Source: an uncultured Oscillospiraceae bacterium
Lineage (GTDB): Bacteria > Bacillota > Clostridia > Oscillospirales > Acutalibacteraceae
Assembly (NCBI GenBank): GCA_905198295.1
Contig: CAJKBW010000033.1
Coordinates: 1-31,179, forward strand
Length of the DNA: 31,179 nt
Direction: 5' to 3'
Made by a program: the position numbers and the translations under genes. Positions within the stretch are counted from its first letter, which is position 1; each line of letters begins with the position of its first letter. Below the pieces are notes generated by a model that worked only from the letters and a program-made list of their open reading frames with translations, was not told the origin of the DNA and did not search any database. Shown one piece after another: positions 29,313-31,179 of this stretch.

Positions 29313-30974
29313 ATGAAACAAGACGATATGGAAAAACGTTTTCAGACCGCTGTGGAACACGCGGCACCCGATGTTCTGGATCAGGTGATGGACGGCTGCA
29401 CGCAGCTGCCGGATACCGCAGCGATCATCCCGCTGCCCCGGCGCAGACGCCGGCTGCCGCTGGCGATTCTGAGCACCGCCGCGGCGGTGCTGCTGGTGGC
29501 CGGATCGGTTTTCGGCTTCAGCCACTATACGGCGTATAACCGGGTGGATTCGGTTATCGGGCTGGACGTCAACCCCAGCGTGGAGCTGCGGATCAACAGC
29601 CGGGAAAAGGTACTGGAAGCCCGCGCGCTCAATTCCGATGCACAGGGAATCCTCGACGGCATGGAGCTGAGCGGCACCGATCTGGATGTTGCTGTCAACG
29701 CGCTGATCGGCTCCATGCTCAAAAATGGCTATATCAGCGAACTCGCCAACTCGGTGCTGATTTCGGTGGAAAACGGCGATGATGAAAAAGGAGCCGCGCT
29801 GCGCGCCCGGCTGGCCGACGACATCAGCCGTATTCTGGGCTCCAGTGCGGTCGACGGCGCAATCCTCAGTCAGACCCTCACTGAGGACAACAACCTGCAG
29901 GCGCTCGCGGAGCAGTACGGCATTTCCGTCGGCAAAGCCTCCCTGATTCAGGAGATCCTCAAAAGCAGCCCGCGCATGCAGTTCTCCTCCCTGGCCGGAC
30001 TTACCATCAATGAACTGAATCTGCTGGCTTCTTCCCACGGTTCCAGCCTGGACACGGTGACGGCCGAAGGCACTGCCTCCAGCGGTGCCTATATCGGCAC
30101 CGCCCGGGCGAAAGAAATTGCGCTGGGCCACGCCGGCGCGCCGGAATCCGAGGTGCGCGGTCTGGAAATCGAATTCGACTGCGACGACGGCCGCATGGTT
30201 TATGAGGTAGAATTCGATTGGAGCGGCGCTGAATACGATTACGACATCGACGCGCTCGACGGCACCCTCCTGAAGTCTCATAAGGAACTGATCAGCCCGG
30301 TCGGCGGCAGCGGGGACATCGGCGAAGAGCGCGCGCAGGAAATCGCGCTTGAGCAGGTGGACGCCGCGCAGGCACAGGAGGTATGGACAAAGCGGGATAT
30401 CGACGACGGCCGTATTGTGTATGAGGTAAGCATCCGTCTGACCGACGGCTTCTGTGAGGTGGACGTGGCCGCAGACGGCACCGTACTGGAGATAACCCTC
30501 AGGCAGAACACCGGCGTCTCTTCGGAAGGCAGCCGCTATATCGGCCGAGACGCCGCAAAAGCGCGGGCGCTCGAGCGCGCAGGCGTCAGCGAAGCGCAGG
30601 CCAGCGCATGGAAGGTCAAATTTGATTTCGAGGACGGCGGAGCCGTGTACGAAGTGGAATTCTACGCGGACGGCACCAAATACGAAATGGATATCGACGC
30701 ACTGACCGGCACGGTCACCGACTTTGACGCCGAACGCGAAGAGGCGCCGTCCGCCGATGGTGCACAGCTAACCGCGCAGCAGGTTCGTGACATCGCGCTT
30801 GCCCATGCCGGCACCACCGCCGGAGAGGTGTATGACCTGAAGACGGAACTCGATGAGGACGATGGGCGGCTGATCTATGAAGTGGAATTCAAGCAGGGCC
30901 GCCAGGAATACGAGTACAAAATCGATGCCGTTTCCGGCAACATCCTTCATCACGAAATAGAAATCGACGACTGA
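29313..30974 (+). CDS. membrane anti-sigma factor: RsgI/SEAL-like domain plus four PepSY repeats
   Basis: A 553-residue single-pass protein. A short cytoplasmic part (1-43) should hold the sigma factor; RRRRR (43-47) precedes one membrane helix (about 48-70). Outside, DSVIGLDVNPSVEL (79-92) and the following domain to about 155 match the RsgI extracellular domain (SEAL), reported to cut itself between Asn and Pro; here that bond is Asn87-Pro88. A helical middle part follows (about 160-250). Four PepSY-like repeats come next, at about 259-324, 334-398, 408-473 and 485-551, each with the pattern A-x-x-I-A-L ... DDGR-x-YEVEF ... Y-x-x-D-I-D-A-x-x-G. Repeat two is divergent. ATG at 29313 has AAAGGA 12 bases upstream; a GTG at 29292 has no site. 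Confidence 0.85.
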   Translation: MKQDDMEKRFQTAVEHAAPDVLDQVMDGCTQLPDTAAIIPLPRRRRRLPLAILSTAAAVLLVAGSVFGFSHYTAYNRVDSVIGLDVNPSVELRINSREKVLEARALNSDAQGILDGMELSGTDLDVAVNALIGSMLKNGYISELANSVLISVENGDDEKGAALRARLADDISRILGSSAVDGAILSQTLTEDNNLQALAEQYGISVGKASLIQEILKSSPRMQFSSLAGLTINELNLLASSHGSSLDTVTAEGTASSGAYIGTARAKEIALGHAGAPESEVRGLEIEFDCDDGRMVYEVEFDWSGAEYDYDIDALDGTLLKSHKELISPVGGSGDIGEERAQEIALEQVDAAQAQEVWTKRDIDDGRIVYEVSIRLTDGFCEVDVAADGTVLEITLRQNTGVSSEGSRYIGRDAAKARALERAGVSEAQASAWKVKFDFEDGGAVYEVEFYADGTKYEMDIDALTGTVTDFDAEREEAPSADGAQLTAQQVRDIALAHAGTTAGEVYDLKTELDEDDGRLIYEVEFKQGRQEYEYKIDAVSGNILHHEIEIDD

Positions 30975-30977
30975 CGC

Positions 30978-31019
30978 AAAAAGCCGCCCCCAATGCTACT
31001 GCATTGGGGGCGGCTTTTT
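30978..31019. terminator. bidirectional intrinsic terminator
   Basis: Arms 30978-30996 and 31001-31019 are perfectly complementary (19 bp) with a 4-base loop, flanked by AAAAA and TTTTT. It ends the sigma/anti-sigma operon and the converging partial gene on the minus strand. Confidence 0.95.
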
Positions 31020-31030
31020 GATGTTCCCAC

Positions 31031-31179
31031 TCAGGCGTATTCCCGTTCCTCCACCGAGTGAGTGATATAGCTCTGCACCTGGTCCACAGGCATATCAAGC
31101 GCCACTGCCAGTTCTTCGTAAAGCAGCTCTTCGGCGCGCTTTCTGTACTGCATGTCGGTCTTGCCGGGCTTTTTGCCCT
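31031..31179 (-). CDS. C-terminal part of an unknown protein, cut by the window edge
   Basis: An open frame of 48 complete codons enters from the right edge and ends at TGA (31033-31031). It begins with a basic GKKPGKTDMQYRKRAEELL, followed by a helical, acidic segment ending in THSVEEREYA. No start with a ribosome binding site is seen inside, so the gene starts beyond the window. I do not recognise the family. The strong terminator directly after its stop supports that it is real. Confidence 0.55.
   Translation of the reverse strand, partial: GKKPGKTDMQYRKRAEELLYEELAVALDMPVDQVQSYITHSVEEREYA

Overview
The window is GC-rich, gene-dense DNA from a low-oxygen Gram-positive bacterium of the class Clostridia, most likely a gut-type member of the Oscillospirales. 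This rests on a PolC-type replicative polymerase, the classic Firmicutes order pyrH-frr-uppS-cdsA-dxr-rseP-ispG-polC, a YtaF-type sporulation-associated membrane protein, acetate kinase, an RsgI-like anti-sigma factor and strong AAGGAGG-type ribosome binding sites. No rRNA, tRNA, CRISPR array, transposase or phage gene was seen.

Left part (1-6950, mixed strands). The first 90 bases carry a cluster of three perfect hairpins. Two small paralogous XRE-type regulators (306-557 and 3021-3284), each with its own striking inverted-repeat control region, flank a two-gene metabolic unit: a CE2-like SGNH esterase and a D-2-hydroxyacid dehydrogenase. A small unknown gene is divergent from the second regulator. 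Then come a DUF378 membrane protein, a YbaK/ProXp-type deacylase, and the pair ackA (minus) / tmcAL (plus). These two proteins both act on acetate, and their best promoters face each other.

Middle part (6952-14109, minus strand). A histidine operon reads hisZ-hisG-hisD-hisC-hisB-hisAI-hisE from one promoter with an operator-like palindrome to one strong terminator. HisA and HisI, which catalyse consecutive steps, are fused in one protein. hisH, hisF and a histidinol-phosphatase are missing from the operon. Downstream lies ytaF, whose leader can fold so that its ribosome binding site is buried.

Right-middle part (14231-25774, minus strand). A long housekeeping cluster, probably one operon from a promoter in front of pyrH: UMP kinase, ribosome recycling factor, undecaprenyl diphosphate synthase, CDP-diglyceride synthase, DXP reductoisomerase, the site-2 protease RseP, IspG and PolC. 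It joins isoprenoid and lipid precursor supply with translation and replication.

Right part (26052-31179). A YdbS/YdbT-like pair of PH-domain membrane proteins (both with TTG starts), a small DUF6514-like protein, and a two-gene signalling unit: an ECF-like sigma factor followed by a membrane anti-sigma factor with an RsgI/SEAL-type domain holding a possible self-cleaving Asn-Pro bond and four PepSY repeats. This pair is the best candidate for a little-described system. It could use the RseP protease encoded in the same window. A partial unknown gene runs off the right edge.
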